Below, one piece after another: positions 1 through 7,019 of a stretch of DNA of 9,827 nt. The stretch spans positions 1 to 9,827 of the forward strand of contig CAKQFF010000062.1 in assembly GCA_934230685.1 (NCBI GenBank). The letters are read 5' to 3'. The number at the start of each line of letters is the position of its first letter. Positions within the stretch are counted from its first letter, which is position 1. Both the position numbers and the translations under genes were made by a program. Under the pieces are notes generated by a model. It did no database searches and was not told where the DNA came from. It worked only from the letters and a program-made list of their open reading frames with translations. The stretch is from an uncultured Prevotella sp. GTDB taxonomy: Bacteria > Bacteroidota > Bacteroidia > Bacteroidales > Bacteroidaceae.

Positions 1-225
1 CAGATAGAGAACCGAAAGAGTTTCTCTGCGGGCGATGGACAGCCGCTGCAGCCCATTGAGGGCGTTGCCTATTATGCGTTGGTGCAGTCCCCTATCATCT
101 CCTCCGGTGATGTATGCGGCAGCGTGATGTTCCTGCAAAACAAGGAAAGCGATCGTCCCGGCAACGCTGAGCAAAAGCTCATTCAGGCGGCGGCGAGCTA
201 TCTCGGGAAACAGATGGAGCTGTAA
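1..225 (+). CDS. spoVT: Stage V sporulation protein T, C-terminal fragment (partial at window edge)
   Basis: Frame 1 is open from the first base to the TAA at 223-225 and gives 74 residues ending ASYLGKQMEL. SpoVT is an AbrB-family forespore transcription regulator with an N-terminal swapped-hairpin DNA-binding domain and a C-terminal GAF-like domain. Only the end of the GAF-like part is visible here. The identification rests on near identity to the C-terminus of the longer copy at 9241-9765, which carries the typical SpoVT motif RVVIPKEIRR. Only 4 of the 74 residues differ between the copies. The start and the DNA-binding domain lie outside the window, so whether this is the intact copy cannot be seen. 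It is GC-richer than the DNA that follows. A hairpin begins 13 bases after the stop. Confidence 0.9.
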   Translation, partial: QIENRKSFSAGDGQPLQPIEGVAYYALVQSPIISSGDVCGSVMFLQNKESDRPGNAEQKLIQAAASYLGKQMEL

Positions 226-238
226 TGGATATAGATGT

Positions 239-284
239 GCCCTCCATGAAAGACAGTAAAAATAAGCTGTCCATCATGGAGGGC
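239..284. other. Strong stem-loop just downstream of spoVT
   Basis: The arms GCCCTCCATGA (239-249) and TCATGGAGGGC (274-284) are perfect 11-bp complements. Inside them, after a 2x2 internal loop, GACAG (252-256) pairs with CTGTC (267-271) around a 10-base AT-rich loop. The position, 13 bases after the spoVT stop, suits a transcript 3' end. Neither side has a T-run, so it is not a canonical rho-independent terminator. It could stabilise the mRNA 3' end or be a repeat element. The rest of 226-366 shows nothing recognisable. Confidence 0.6.
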
Positions 285-366
285 ATATTACCTGCTAATC
301 TAATGTTTTCTTTCTCTAATAAGTGCTTTGCGGGTTTCAACCAAGATGTAACTTCTCCAGTCGCAT

Positions 367-588
367 CTATTCTATTATGTCTGATAACTCGATTTTTTGT
401 GGTGTGAAGGTATTTTCTTTATCAGGGTTCAAAAACTGATTTCGATAATTACTTCCCCACGTGTATATCCCTTCATTTCCAATAACCGTAATATTGAACT
501 CACCGCAGAACAACTTGTAAGGTATCTTTGGCAACTCCACCATTTGAGGCGTCACAACATACTCCTCGTGCGACTGTGCACAGTTATA
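367..588 (-). pseudogene. Remnant of an RCC1-repeat protein
   Basis: The minus-strand frame is open from 588 (after a TGA at 589-591) to the TAG at 367-369, about 73 residues. It contains GEFNITVIGNEGIYTWGSNY followed by a Q and then FTPQKIEL. This is the pattern of an RCC1 blade: G..h(t)..l...G.vytWG.N...Q.......P..I. A partial earlier repeat (VVTPQMVELP) precedes it. RCC1 proteins are seven-bladed propellers of several hundred residues, so one and a half repeats cannot form a fold. There is no ribosome binding site or proper start (the first candidate is a GTG at 553-555), and the coding sense stops on both sides. It is most likely what remains of a gene cut during assembly of this region. 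Confidence 0.6.
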
Positions 589-604
589 TCATGGGTTATA
601 TCCC

Positions 605-616
605 TATAGGCCTATA
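605..616. repeat. Perfect 12-bp palindrome TATAGGCCTATA
   Basis: TATAGGCCTATA reads the same on both strands and sits against the A-tract of the terminator at 616-661. It may extend the terminator structure or be a protein site. No function can be read from the sequence alone. Confidence 0.4.
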
Positions 617-661
617 AAAAGGAGCAAATGGCATATTTGATCTATACCACTTGCTCTTTTT
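616..661. terminator. Bidirectional rho-independent terminator after the histidine kinase gene
   Basis: On the minus strand a 13-bp stem (GAGCAAGTGGTAT pairing with ATGCCATTTGCTC, two G-U wobbles) is followed by CCTTTTT, 35 bases after the kinase stop codon. On the plus strand the same hairpin (622-634 with 644-656) is followed by TTTTT at 657-661. It therefore ends the kinase operon leftward and could also stop rightward read-through from the spoVT side. Confidence 0.85.
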
Positions 662-690
662 ACATATGATGATTCAAACAACAGGTGTAT

Positions 691-2019
691 TCAGCTACGA
701 TTTTTCCGCTCTTCTTGCATGGGAAATTGAACGATATGATAGAATTTCTTACTTTCGGGATCAAAACGCATCGTTGCAACGCCGTGATATCGGGCTACTA
801 TACGCCCAATGCTCTTCAGACCCACACCATGAATTTCGGGATTGCGCTTTTTCGTTCGAAACAAGCCCTCATGATCCGGCACAGGTGGTGTGTCGCAGGA
901 ATTGACAACTGAAACGATCACGACCTGTTGATCCTCATTTTTCTTTACGGATAGCTCTATCGTCTGTTCTGTAGAGGATCCCGCCGCCTCGAACGCATTT
1001 GTCAGCAGGTTACCGTAAAAGGTCGTAATACTTGGTGCATCCATAAACGAAAGACAATTATCCCGGATATCACATTGAAAGGTTATTTTTCGGCTTTTAC
1101 ATTTATCCCGAAATTGCTGCAGCATGAAATTGAGTATGGGGTCAGAGCATAGTTTTACCTGCTGATCAGGCAGTACATCATCCACGAGTTTTGTAATATA
1201 CTCGGATATCCCCGGAGCGTTGAAATCGTTTGCCAAGCCGTGAATAGTATTTAGATGTCTTTTGATATCGTGTATGAGAATGCGCTGGTTTTCGGACTGC
1301 TTTTGCAGATCCTGATAATATGCAGCATCTGCTTCTTCTTTTTGAATACTCAAATTCATAGCCTGCTGTTCAGCGTGCATTCGCTGCAAATGGTTGTATA
1401 TGACCATAAAAATCAGATTGACGATCAGTAAGGTCAACACAATGATTATCATGAGAAGTTCTACCGGCTTTGTCATCTCTGCGCGTACCCCGATATATAC
1501 CACTACTGCTGAGACAATGACAGAAAAGATTGGTAATATGCAAAGCAATCCCATAAACGCAGGCTCTTCCTGAGCCTGTCGGTTCGGAGCCCAGAGTTTT
1601 GCAGCAATGACTGTTATCGAAAAATAAAGTATTTTGCTGATCACAGCCATGACGATCATGATGGCCAAACTATCTGCATAGGCACCAAAACGGAACCCAA
1701 ACAAGCTGATGATCCATGCTGCGATAATTTCTGTAATAGCCATGATCGAGGTCAGAAAACCAGAATGCAATATGGCAGATCTCAGTTTGCATTCGTAATT
1801 CATCCATAGCAGCAGTAAATTAGCGAGGAAAAATGCTGCGCCATTCAAAACGACGCTGTTAAACCATGTAATACCAAACAAAAGAAGATAGGCAACCGCA
1901 AATGTGATGCCAATTCTAAGACCGAATGATTTTCTACAAAACAGAGCATCAAAATACAGCCACGCAATGGTCGCTTCTGCAATATATAACACGCCGTAGC
2001 AAATATATTCCGCCATCAT
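691..2019 (-). CDS. GHKL-family (AgrC-like) sensor histidine kinase
   Basis: A 442-residue membrane sensor kinase. Residues 1 to about 209 form six or seven hydrophobic membrane segments, typical of receptors for extracellular peptides. A short linker (about 210-245) leads to the H-box LIHDIKRHLNTI, with His250 the probable phosphorylation site. The GHKL ATPase domain follows: N-box NLLTNAFEA (about 337-345), then the region EGLFRTKK, then the G-box IHGVGLKSI (397-405). All key kinase motifs are present. ATG 2017-2019 is chosen because its ATGA overlaps the response-regulator stop and GGAAAG lies 7 bases upstream. An in-frame extension to 2214 would lie inside the regulator gene and is rejected. 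It should phosphorylate the LytTR regulator encoded just upstream. The divergent ABC transporter suggests a peptide or antimicrobial signal; that ligand is inference. A strong terminator follows. Confidence 0.9.
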   Translation of the reverse strand: MMAEYICYGVLYIAEATIAWLYFDALFCRKSFGLRIGITFAVAYLLLFGITWFNSVVLNGAAFFLANLLLLWMNYECKLRSAILHSGFLTSIMAITEIIAAWIISLFGFRFGAYADSLAIMIVMAVISKILYFSITVIAAKLWAPNRQAQEEPAFMGLLCILPIFSVIVSAVVVYIGVRAEMTKPVELLMIIIVLTLLIVNLIFMVIYNHLQRMHAEQQAMNLSIQKEEADAAYYQDLQKQSENQRILIHDIKRHLNTIHGLANDFNAPGISEYITKLVDDVLPDQQVKLCSDPILNFMLQQFRDKCKSRKITFQCDIRDNCLSFMDAPSITTFYGNLLTNAFEAAGSSTEQTIELSVKKNEDQQVVIVSVVNSCDTPPVPDHEGLFRTKKRNPEIHGVGLKSIGRIVARYHGVATMRFDPESKKFYHIVQFPMQEERKNRS

Positions 2020-2729
2020 TTCACACTTTCCATATACCACAAGTAGGTGTCCTTGAATGCGGTATACCGTCTCCTTGTTAAGTAAGCAGTCATCTCCCTG
2101 TTCCGATATTTCAGCAGGATCGTATCTTTGCGAATGGAATTGACAAAGTGCAGATTGACGATATAGCTCCGGTGCGTCATATAAAAGCATGGCAAGGTCA
2201 GAGTTTGCCGCCAATACTCCATATTCTGTGTACTTTGCAGAGCTCCATCTATCGTATGAACCAAAACTTTTCTCTGTGTCGCCTCAACGCAAATGATCTC
2301 TTCCGCACGACGGACAAATACTCCCTCATTCGTTACAATGGGGAACTCACGACTTTCCATATTGTACTGGTAAACTGCATCTTTCAGATTGCGAAACAGC
2401 CGATTTTTATCGATCGGTTTTGACAAATACCGAAACACCTGAAATCTCATGGCTTCGTCCAAATAATCCGGATAAGAGGTCACGATGAATATTCTTATAT
2501 TTGGATTCAATTCTTTCAGTTTTGCACCAACACGGATCCCGCTAACGCCGGGCATTTCAACATCTAAAAATGCGATATCCGCACGAACTTCGGCGTTTAA
2601 CAGAGCATCTCCGCAGGAATAGCAGGCAAATTCCGGTATCATTCCGCCCAGCTGCTCAAAATACTCCGATACATATAAATGCAGTTGCTCAAGAATAATC
2701 GAATCGTCATCGCAAAAAATCACACGCAT
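2016..2729 (-). CDS. LytTR-family response regulator
   Basis: A 237-residue two-domain regulator. The receiver domain (about 1-120) has the acidic pocket D7-D8-D9, phospho-acceptor D56 in FLDVEMPG, the T84 switch residue in FIVTSYPDYLDEAM and K104 in YLSKPI, so it should be fully phosphorylatable. The C-terminal part (about 130-237) has LytTR hallmarks: VFVRRAEEIICVEATQRKV, then FYMTHRSYIVNLHFVNSI, then a basic C-terminus. LytTR domains bind DNA as a beta-fold, usually at imperfect direct repeats upstream of promoters. The ATG at 2727-2729 has AAGGG eight bases upstream; the open frame to 2879 has no better start. It is co-transcribed with the kinase (ATGA overlap). The likely target is the divergent transporter promoter, an inference from layout. 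Confidence 0.93.
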   Translation of the reverse strand: MRVIFCDDDSIILEQLHLYVSEYFEQLGGMIPEFACYSCGDALLNAEVRADIAFLDVEMPGVSGIRVGAKLKELNPNIRIFIVTSYPDYLDEAMRFQVFRYLSKPIDKNRLFRNLKDAVYQYNMESREFPIVTNEGVFVRRAEEIICVEATQRKVLVHTIDGALQSTQNMEYWRQTLTLPCFYMTHRSYIVNLHFVNSIRKDTILLKYRNREMTAYLTRRRYTAFKDTYLWYMESVK

Positions 2730-2762
2730 AATAGTACCCTTACACTTTATATAAGTAAAATC

Positions 2763-2791
2763 ATTATTGCATATTTTGTGTTTTTTTGCAA
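2763..2791 (-). promoter_or_regulatory. Candidate promoter of the regulator-kinase operon
   Basis: On the minus strand TTGCAA (2786-2791) and AATAAT (2763-2768) are separated by 17 bases. This predicts a start near 2756 and a leader of about 27 bases. The match to the sigma-A consensus is moderate. Confidence 0.45.
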
Positions 2792-2825
2792 GCACCACCC
2801 CCGAATGTGCCATAGGAAGCATGAC

Positions 2826-2842
2826 CAAAACCGCATCAAAAC
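2826..2842 (-). repeat. Tandem GTTTTG half-sites, candidate LytTR operator
   Basis: On the minus strand GTTTTG occurs at 2837-2842 and 2826-2831, exactly 11 bp apart (one helical turn), upstream of the transporter promoter. The first, in context ACAGTTTTG, fits eight of nine positions of the published LytTR half-site pattern [TA][AC][CA]GTTN[AG][TG]; the second fits less well. The usual LytTR spacing is nearer two turns, so this is tentative. Confidence 0.3.
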
Positions 2843-2845
2843 TGT

Positions 2846-2902
2846 CGTTTCGTGCGTGACCGATTGAATCGTCATACATTCAAGAATAAAATGTACGAAA
2901 CG
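2846..2902. repeat. Inverted repeat CGTTTCGT / ACGAAACG bracketing the transporter promoter
   Basis: CGTTTCGT (2846-2853) has its exact reverse complement ACGAAACG at 2895-2902, 49 bp centre to centre. The -35 and -10 boxes of the candidate transporter promoter lie between them. The palindrome CGATT-G-AATCG (2861-2871) overlaps the -35. The placement suggests operators, but no specific binder is shown. Confidence 0.35.
2864..2892 (+). promoter_or_regulatory. Candidate promoter of the ABC transporter operon
   Basis: TTGAAT (2864-2869), a 17-base spacer and TAAAAT (2887-2892) give a good sigma-A type promoter. The predicted start is near 2899, with a leader of about 58 bases before the permease ATG at 2957. 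Confidence 0.6.
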
Positions 2903-2956
2903 GACGATCACACGATATATGCCGAACGACTATACCCCAAGGAGGCAAAACGAATT

Positions 2957-4795
2957 ATGAACATTTTCCTCAAGCAGGCAACAAGAAGGCCTCTCTTTAC
3001 CACATTGCTGGTATTGCTGCTCAGTTTCTCTGTCCTGCTATTCTGCACCGGCTATTCCGCGTGGGAAAGCGCCAAGACACAGAAAAGTGAGATTTCAAAT
3101 GGTTACACAACGATCGCAATCCCGATTGACCCCGATCTAAGCAACCTGTCACCGGAGGAGATCGCCACCGCATTGCAGAATCGTGTATTTGCAGACAAGG
3201 CAGCGCAGGAAGCCTCTCAGATCACAATGGTTGACCGCCGCTGCCTGCTTTCTGCTCATATAGCGGGCAGTAGATCTCTTTCTTCCAGCTCCATCGACCC
3301 ATCTGAATATAATACTGCGTTCGACGGGGAATGTTATTCTCTCGCCGTATTTGCACTGCGCTGCAGCAGCATCCGTGAGCAGCCAACGGAAGGTATGTTT
3401 CTGTATGATGCAACATTCAGCGTTGAGGAGATCGTTTGTCTGTCAGACGCATATAGCACTTTCCCCAAACCTGATTCGGTACATATCTACAGCAATGTAC
3501 GCGAATCGAATGGAGCAGCACCATTTGAAAAAGGTAAAACCTATCTTGTGTTTGGCCAATACCAAGATCATCGTGTCGTTCGGTCCGCCGATGGGTATGA
3601 TCAGGTGAAAAATGAGAATCGCTACATTGTTCCGTTTCCTGAGATCAACAGCAATTTCTATGGTGAGCCCAGCAGTCTTGAACTTGGTAGTTATAATGGG
3701 CTGGATTACTATTTCCCTGTGGCAGGACGACTTCCTTGGGTCTGTGAATATACAGGATCGGTGACCGATTATCTAAACAGCGATGCGGCTTCGACTTGGC
3801 GGGAGGATATTGTACCGCTTTGCCAACTTAACTATGAGTCTGCGGCAGTGATACTGACCGATCGAACGGAGAGTATGTATTCTTTTAATACCGGTGATGA
3901 GGCTTTGTTATCCGGACGCTTTTTTACAGGCGAAGAGTACGCAAACGGTGATGATGTGTGCGTTATCAGTGCCGCCTATGCTGAACAAAACGGCCTCCGG
4001 CTGGGGGATATGATTCAGCTTGATTACTATGATTCCGGATTTGGTGAATACAACAACGGTGCGACAGCAAATTCTATGCTTGCAGCGGAAGATCCGGGGC
4101 CTTATCGTCAACGATACTATATGTCTCCCGATGATGCGATCGGTGTATGCAAAAATTATACCGTTATTGGCATTTATACCGGCGCTCGATTTGCATTTGG
4201 CGCATATCAGCTTAATGCGGACACGATCTTGGTCCCTAAAGCCTCCGTCCCTAATGCACAGAATTATGAAACACGGGCAAATTCCTTACTGAACACTTTT
4301 GTCCTGAAAAACGGCTCTGCAAAAGAATTTGAAAAGTACATGGAGCAGCAGAGCCTCGCCGGACAATTTCTCTATTTCGATCAGGACTTTTCTTCTATGC
4401 AGGAATCACTGGATGCACTTGAAACCAATGCCATGCGCCTGATGATGGTCGGCATCGGAGTATTCCTGCTTACTTCCGCACTGTTTTTGTTTCTGAATTT
4501 CCGCAGAATGAACTTGACGATCCGTGGTGTTCGCCTCTTGGGCAGGTCATCCAAGGCAGTGTTCCGGGAAATCATCATGGCACTTATTCCTTTGGAAACC
4601 CTTGCGGTCTTAATCGGCACAAGTGCTGCAATTGCGCTATTTGATGCTGTTACACGGAATCTGCTCTCGAGTGCTCTTACGCTCCGACCGGAGGCAATTG
4701 CGGTTTCCGCGGTTACTGCATTTGTGTTTCTCGCGGTCTCTACTATGATTAGCACGGCGATCTTTGCGAACCGCAAGCTGATGAAAGCAAAATAA
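2957..4795 (+). CDS. ABC transporter permease, FtsX/MacB type, large (612 aa)
   Basis: A membrane permease of 612 residues with the FtsX/MacB layout. One N-terminal membrane helix (about 12-33, PLFTTLLVLLLSFSVLLFCT) is followed by a very large extracytoplasmic region (about 35-490) and three C-terminal helices (about 495-516, 539-562, 580-602). The segment LRLGDMIQLDYYD in the outer region fits the MacB-like periplasmic core. Such proteins do not form a translocation channel; they use ATP-driven movement to push or release substrates at the outer membrane face. The ATG at 2957-2959 follows GGAGG by 11 bases; the frame is open back to a GTG at 2852 but has no ribosome binding site there. It is first in an operon with a second permease and the ATPase, divergent from the sensor pair, which suggests an exporter or immunity system for a peptide or antimicrobial. 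The substrate is unknown. Confidence 0.85.
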   Translation: MNIFLKQATRRPLFTTLLVLLLSFSVLLFCTGYSAWESAKTQKSEISNGYTTIAIPIDPDLSNLSPEEIATALQNRVFADKAAQEASQITMVDRRCLLSAHIAGSRSLSSSSIDPSEYNTAFDGECYSLAVFALRCSSIREQPTEGMFLYDATFSVEEIVCLSDAYSTFPKPDSVHIYSNVRESNGAAPFEKGKTYLVFGQYQDHRVVRSADGYDQVKNENRYIVPFPEINSNFYGEPSSLELGSYNGLDYYFPVAGRLPWVCEYTGSVTDYLNSDAASTWREDIVPLCQLNYESAAVILTDRTESMYSFNTGDEALLSGRFFTGEEYANGDDVCVISAAYAEQNGLRLGDMIQLDYYDSGFGEYNNGATANSMLAAEDPGPYRQRYYMSPDDAIGVCKNYTVIGIYTGARFAFGAYQLNADTILVPKASVPNAQNYETRANSLLNTFVLKNGSAKEFEKYMEQQSLAGQFLYFDQDFSSMQESLDALETNAMRLMMVGIGVFLLTSALFLFLNFRRMNLTIRGVRLLGRSSKAVFREIIMALIPLETLAVLIGTSAAIALFDAVTRNLLSSALTLRPEAIAVSAVTAFVFLAVSTMISTAIFANRKLMKAK

Positions 4796-4824
4796 GGCTT
4801 GCTTTGAAAGGAGCATAATTGTCT

Positions 4825-5991
4825 ATGTCTCAAAAAAAAGGCTACGCTCTTGAAAGTGTAACACTGATTGCCATGCTCCGCCGATGGACATCGAGTCTAC
4901 TCCTTATTGCAGTTGCTGCCGCAGGTGCTCTTTCTGCAATGATCTTGCAGAATTTAACTATCCGTCAGGAGAACGCTTTAAGCAGCACGATTGAAAACGC
5001 CACGATTTCCTGCACCGTAACAAATGCAAAAGGCACCGATTCCGGCAACCTGCAAATGCTTTCGGCTTTTGTAGAGATGTTGGATGGGAAACGACGGTTG
5101 CGGGAATGCTATTTGGACGATTATGTAAAAAACGTGCGGGCAAAAGCGAAAATGTCATTGGAGAAACCGGAAGGCGCAACACTCGGCAGGATTCTCTCGA
5201 TCGATTCCGATCCCGCTCTTTCTCAGGCAGAAGGTGTCTATGTCCAATTTTTTGAAGGCTGGGAGGAAGAAGATCTTCGTGGGCAAGAACAAGTATGTCT
5301 GATTTCATCTGACATGGTCACCGATGGCGAATATATTACCGTTGTCGCCGATATGGGCGAATCCGCACGATTGCGAATCATAGGGACTGTCGCAAACGGC
5401 CCGAGCAATGAAATATATTGTCCCTATTTCATGTCATGGAGTGAAGGCGTTTCCGTTGCTTTTCTGACGGACAGCTGTTCTTTCGATATCCGAAACAATC
5501 AAAAGCTGGAAGAAAGCAAATCGTACATTTACGAGTGGTTTGTTCGCCCTGATCTCAGCAATCAAATGGATGGTCTTACTTTTGGCGTTTTAGTCCACGA
5601 TGAGACCTATCAAAAAAACATAGAGGAAATTCAGTCAAACCTTTCCATGCTGCATCTGTTGCTGCCGGTTTTGATCATTGTATGCGGCGGCATCGGTTTT
5701 TTCGCAAGTTTTCTGGCAACTCGCGGCAGGACAAAAGAGTTTGCTGTCATGCGCTGTCTCGGCATGAAACAACGTAAAATTTTCGGATTGGTCATGGGAG
5801 AACTCTCTATTCTCGCTTTTACAGGTGCACTTTTCGGTATAGCGGGCGGTATTCTTCTGGAAGGCGAAATACAGACAAGTGCATTGCTCCATGCTGCACT
5901 GATGACAGGAATATTTTTACTCGGTTCCGCGGTTGCTGCACTTCGGATCACAAGCATAAATGTTATGAATCTCATGAAGGTGGAGGATTGA
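4825..5991 (+). CDS. ABC transporter permease, FtsX type, small (388 aa)
   Basis: The second permease of the operon, much shorter than the first. One N-terminal helix (about 21-41) leads to an outer domain of about 230 residues, then three C-terminal helices (about 275-298, 326-348, 354-374). Between the second and third helices lies TRGRTKEFAVMRCLGMKQRK, which matches the conserved FtsX cytoplasmic coupling segment (R.RE..vlRalGm) that contacts the ATPase. Unequal permease pairs with one ATPase occur in Firmicute exporter loci such as Vex, so this probably forms a heterodimer with the preceding protein. The start is ambiguous: ATG 4825 lies 11 bases after AGGAG, as in the first permease, while an in-frame TTG at 4819 is only 5 bases away and would add two residues. 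The stop is 2 bases before the ATPase ATG, indicating coupled translation. Confidence 0.85.
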   Translation: MSQKKGYALESVTLIAMLRRWTSSLLLIAVAAAGALSAMILQNLTIRQENALSSTIENATISCTVTNAKGTDSGNLQMLSAFVEMLDGKRRLRECYLDDYVKNVRAKAKMSLEKPEGATLGRILSIDSDPALSQAEGVYVQFFEGWEEEDLRGQEQVCLISSDMVTDGEYITVVADMGESARLRIIGTVANGPSNEIYCPYFMSWSEGVSVAFLTDSCSFDIRNNQKLEESKSYIYEWFVRPDLSNQMDGLTFGVLVHDETYQKNIEEIQSNLSMLHLLLPVLIIVCGGIGFFASFLATRGRTKEFAVMRCLGMKQRKIFGLVMGELSILAFTGALFGIAGGILLEGEIQTSALLHAALMTGIFLLGSAVAALRITSINVMNLMKVED

Positions 5992-5993
5992 AT

Positions 5994-6659
5994 ATGAATA
6001 CCCTGACTTCCAAACAAGTTACATACGAATATAGAAATGCAGTCCAGACAGTCAGGGCTGTGAATGGTGTCAGTTGCACTTTTCAACAGGGGCATGTTTA
6101 TGCCATTATAGGGTCATCCGGCAGCGGGAAAACTACATTTCTATCGTTGCTTGCAGGACTGGATGCGCCGACCTCCGGCACGATCGAATTAGACGGAGAA
6201 TCCACGGCGAAAATGAACCGTGATTCTTACCGACTGAACCATGTGTCCGTGATCTACCAGAATTTCAACTTGTTTCAACACCTGACCGTGTTGGAGAATG
6301 CGGCCTATCCCCTGTATGTCCGCAAAATGCCGAAGAAAAAAGCGGACGAGCTGGCAGCAGAAAAACTCCTGCAAGTTGGATTGAAGGAGGATCAGTTCAA
6401 GCGGTTTCCCAATATGCTCTCCGGAGGGGAACAGCAGCGAGTGGCTATCGCCCGCGCGCTAACCTCAGGCAGTGAGCTTATTCTGGCAGACGAACCTACC
6501 GGCAATTTGGACAGTGAAAACAGCCGAAACATTGTTGGTATTCTGCAAGGGCTGGCCCATGAGGAAAATCGCTGTGTTATCATTGTCACCCACGATCCCG
6601 CCGTAGCAGAGGTAGCCGATGTGGTACTAAAGATGAAGGACGGTAAGTTGATTCACTGA
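5994..6659 (+). CDS. ABC transporter ATP-binding protein, LolD/MacB family (221 aa)
   Basis: The cytoplasmic ATPase that powers the two FtsX permeases. All nucleotide-binding motifs are intact: Walker A GSSGSGKT (40-47), Q-loop Gln89 in YQNFNLF, signature LSGGEQQRVAIARAL (from about 142), Walker B ILADEPTGNLD with D166 and E167, and the H-loop His200 in VIIVTHD. LSGGEQQRVAIARAL and DEPTGNLD are typical of the LolD/MacB/FtsE clade, and the 221-residue length is usual. ATG 5994-5996 has GGTGGAGG seven bases upstream. A TTG at 5988 would also be in frame but overlaps the permease stop and lies almost on the ribosome binding site. As last gene of the operon it is followed by about 310 bases without a recognised gene or an obvious plus-strand terminator. 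Confidence 0.95.
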   Translation: MNTLTSKQVTYEYRNAVQTVRAVNGVSCTFQQGHVYAIIGSSGSGKTTFLSLLAGLDAPTSGTIELDGESTAKMNRDSYRLNHVSVIYQNFNLFQHLTVLENAAYPLYVRKMPKKKADELAAEKLLQVGLKEDQFKRFPNMLSGGEQQRVAIARALTSGSELILADEPTGNLDSENSRNIVGILQGLAHEENRCVIIVTHDPAVAEVADVVLKMKDGKLIH

Positions 6660-6972
6660 TTCGCGGCATCACCTATTTGCACAAGGAAAATGACTGACAG
6701 TGCCATATACCAAAAGATTTGCTTGCAGTTTAGAACCCATTTTGGTGACTTGAAGTTTTATCCCTTCAATGATATGGCTACAGAAATCCGTAAAATTGTT
6801 GTCACCTTGCGGTGTATATAAAAACATGATGCCGATTTGAAAGATGCTTTCGATGCTGTGACCGGACAATGAGGATTATCCTGAAAGCATGGCAAAAACA
6901 TCAGGCACTTGATCTATCGCTTGCATCAATCATTCAACTTGATTTCTGCTTAAGGTCAAAACAATTCTATGT
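6660..6972. other. Gene-free interval between the transporter and the ATPase module
   Basis: No reading frame here has both a credible start and coding character. The minus-strand frame at 6669-6869 has no ribosome binding site and no family features. No tRNA and no hairpin with a plus-strand T-run is seen. A few broken stretches look protein-like (for example plus-strand NEDYPESMAKTSGT near 6870-6912) but cannot be assigned. The interval may hold decayed coding DNA. Confidence 0.5.
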
Positions 6973-7012
6973 AAAAAAACAGCCTCTGCTTGTTTTACTA
7001 AGCAGGAGCTGT
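6973..7012 (-). terminator. Rho-independent terminator of the two-gene ATPase module
   Basis: On the minus strand a stem of about 13 bp (ACAGCTCCTGCTT pairing with AAGCAGAGGCTGT, one mismatch and one wobble) with an 8-base loop is followed by a run of seven T (6979-6973). It begins 8 bases after the stop codon at 7020. The plus strand has no T-run, so it acts in one direction only. Confidence 0.88.
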
Positions 7013-7019
7013 CAATAGA

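Noticed and set aside
225..407. 60-codon plus-strand frame after spoVT (MDIDVPSMKDSK start)
   Set aside because: It overlaps the hairpin, has no ribosome binding site and no family features.
2019..2214. Longer N-terminus of the histidine kinase, to 2214
   Set aside because: It would lie wholly inside the response-regulator gene; the ATGA overlap with an SD at 2019 is far better.
2852..2956. N-terminal extension of the first permease from GTG 2852 or ATG 2891
   Set aside because: These positions lie upstream of or within the candidate promoter and lack an SD; the ATG at 2957 has GGAGG and starts right before the first membrane helix.
4381..4833. 150-codon minus-strand frame opposite the first permease
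   Set aside because: It is a shadow of the permease frame, with S/R/T-rich composition and no start signal.
5631..6095. 154-codon minus-strand frame across permease 2 and the ATPase start
   Set aside because: It is antisense to two well-supported genes and has no motif or ribosome binding site.
6669..6869. 66-codon minus-strand frame after the ABC ATPase
   Set aside because: No ribosome binding site or family features; insufficient to call a gene.
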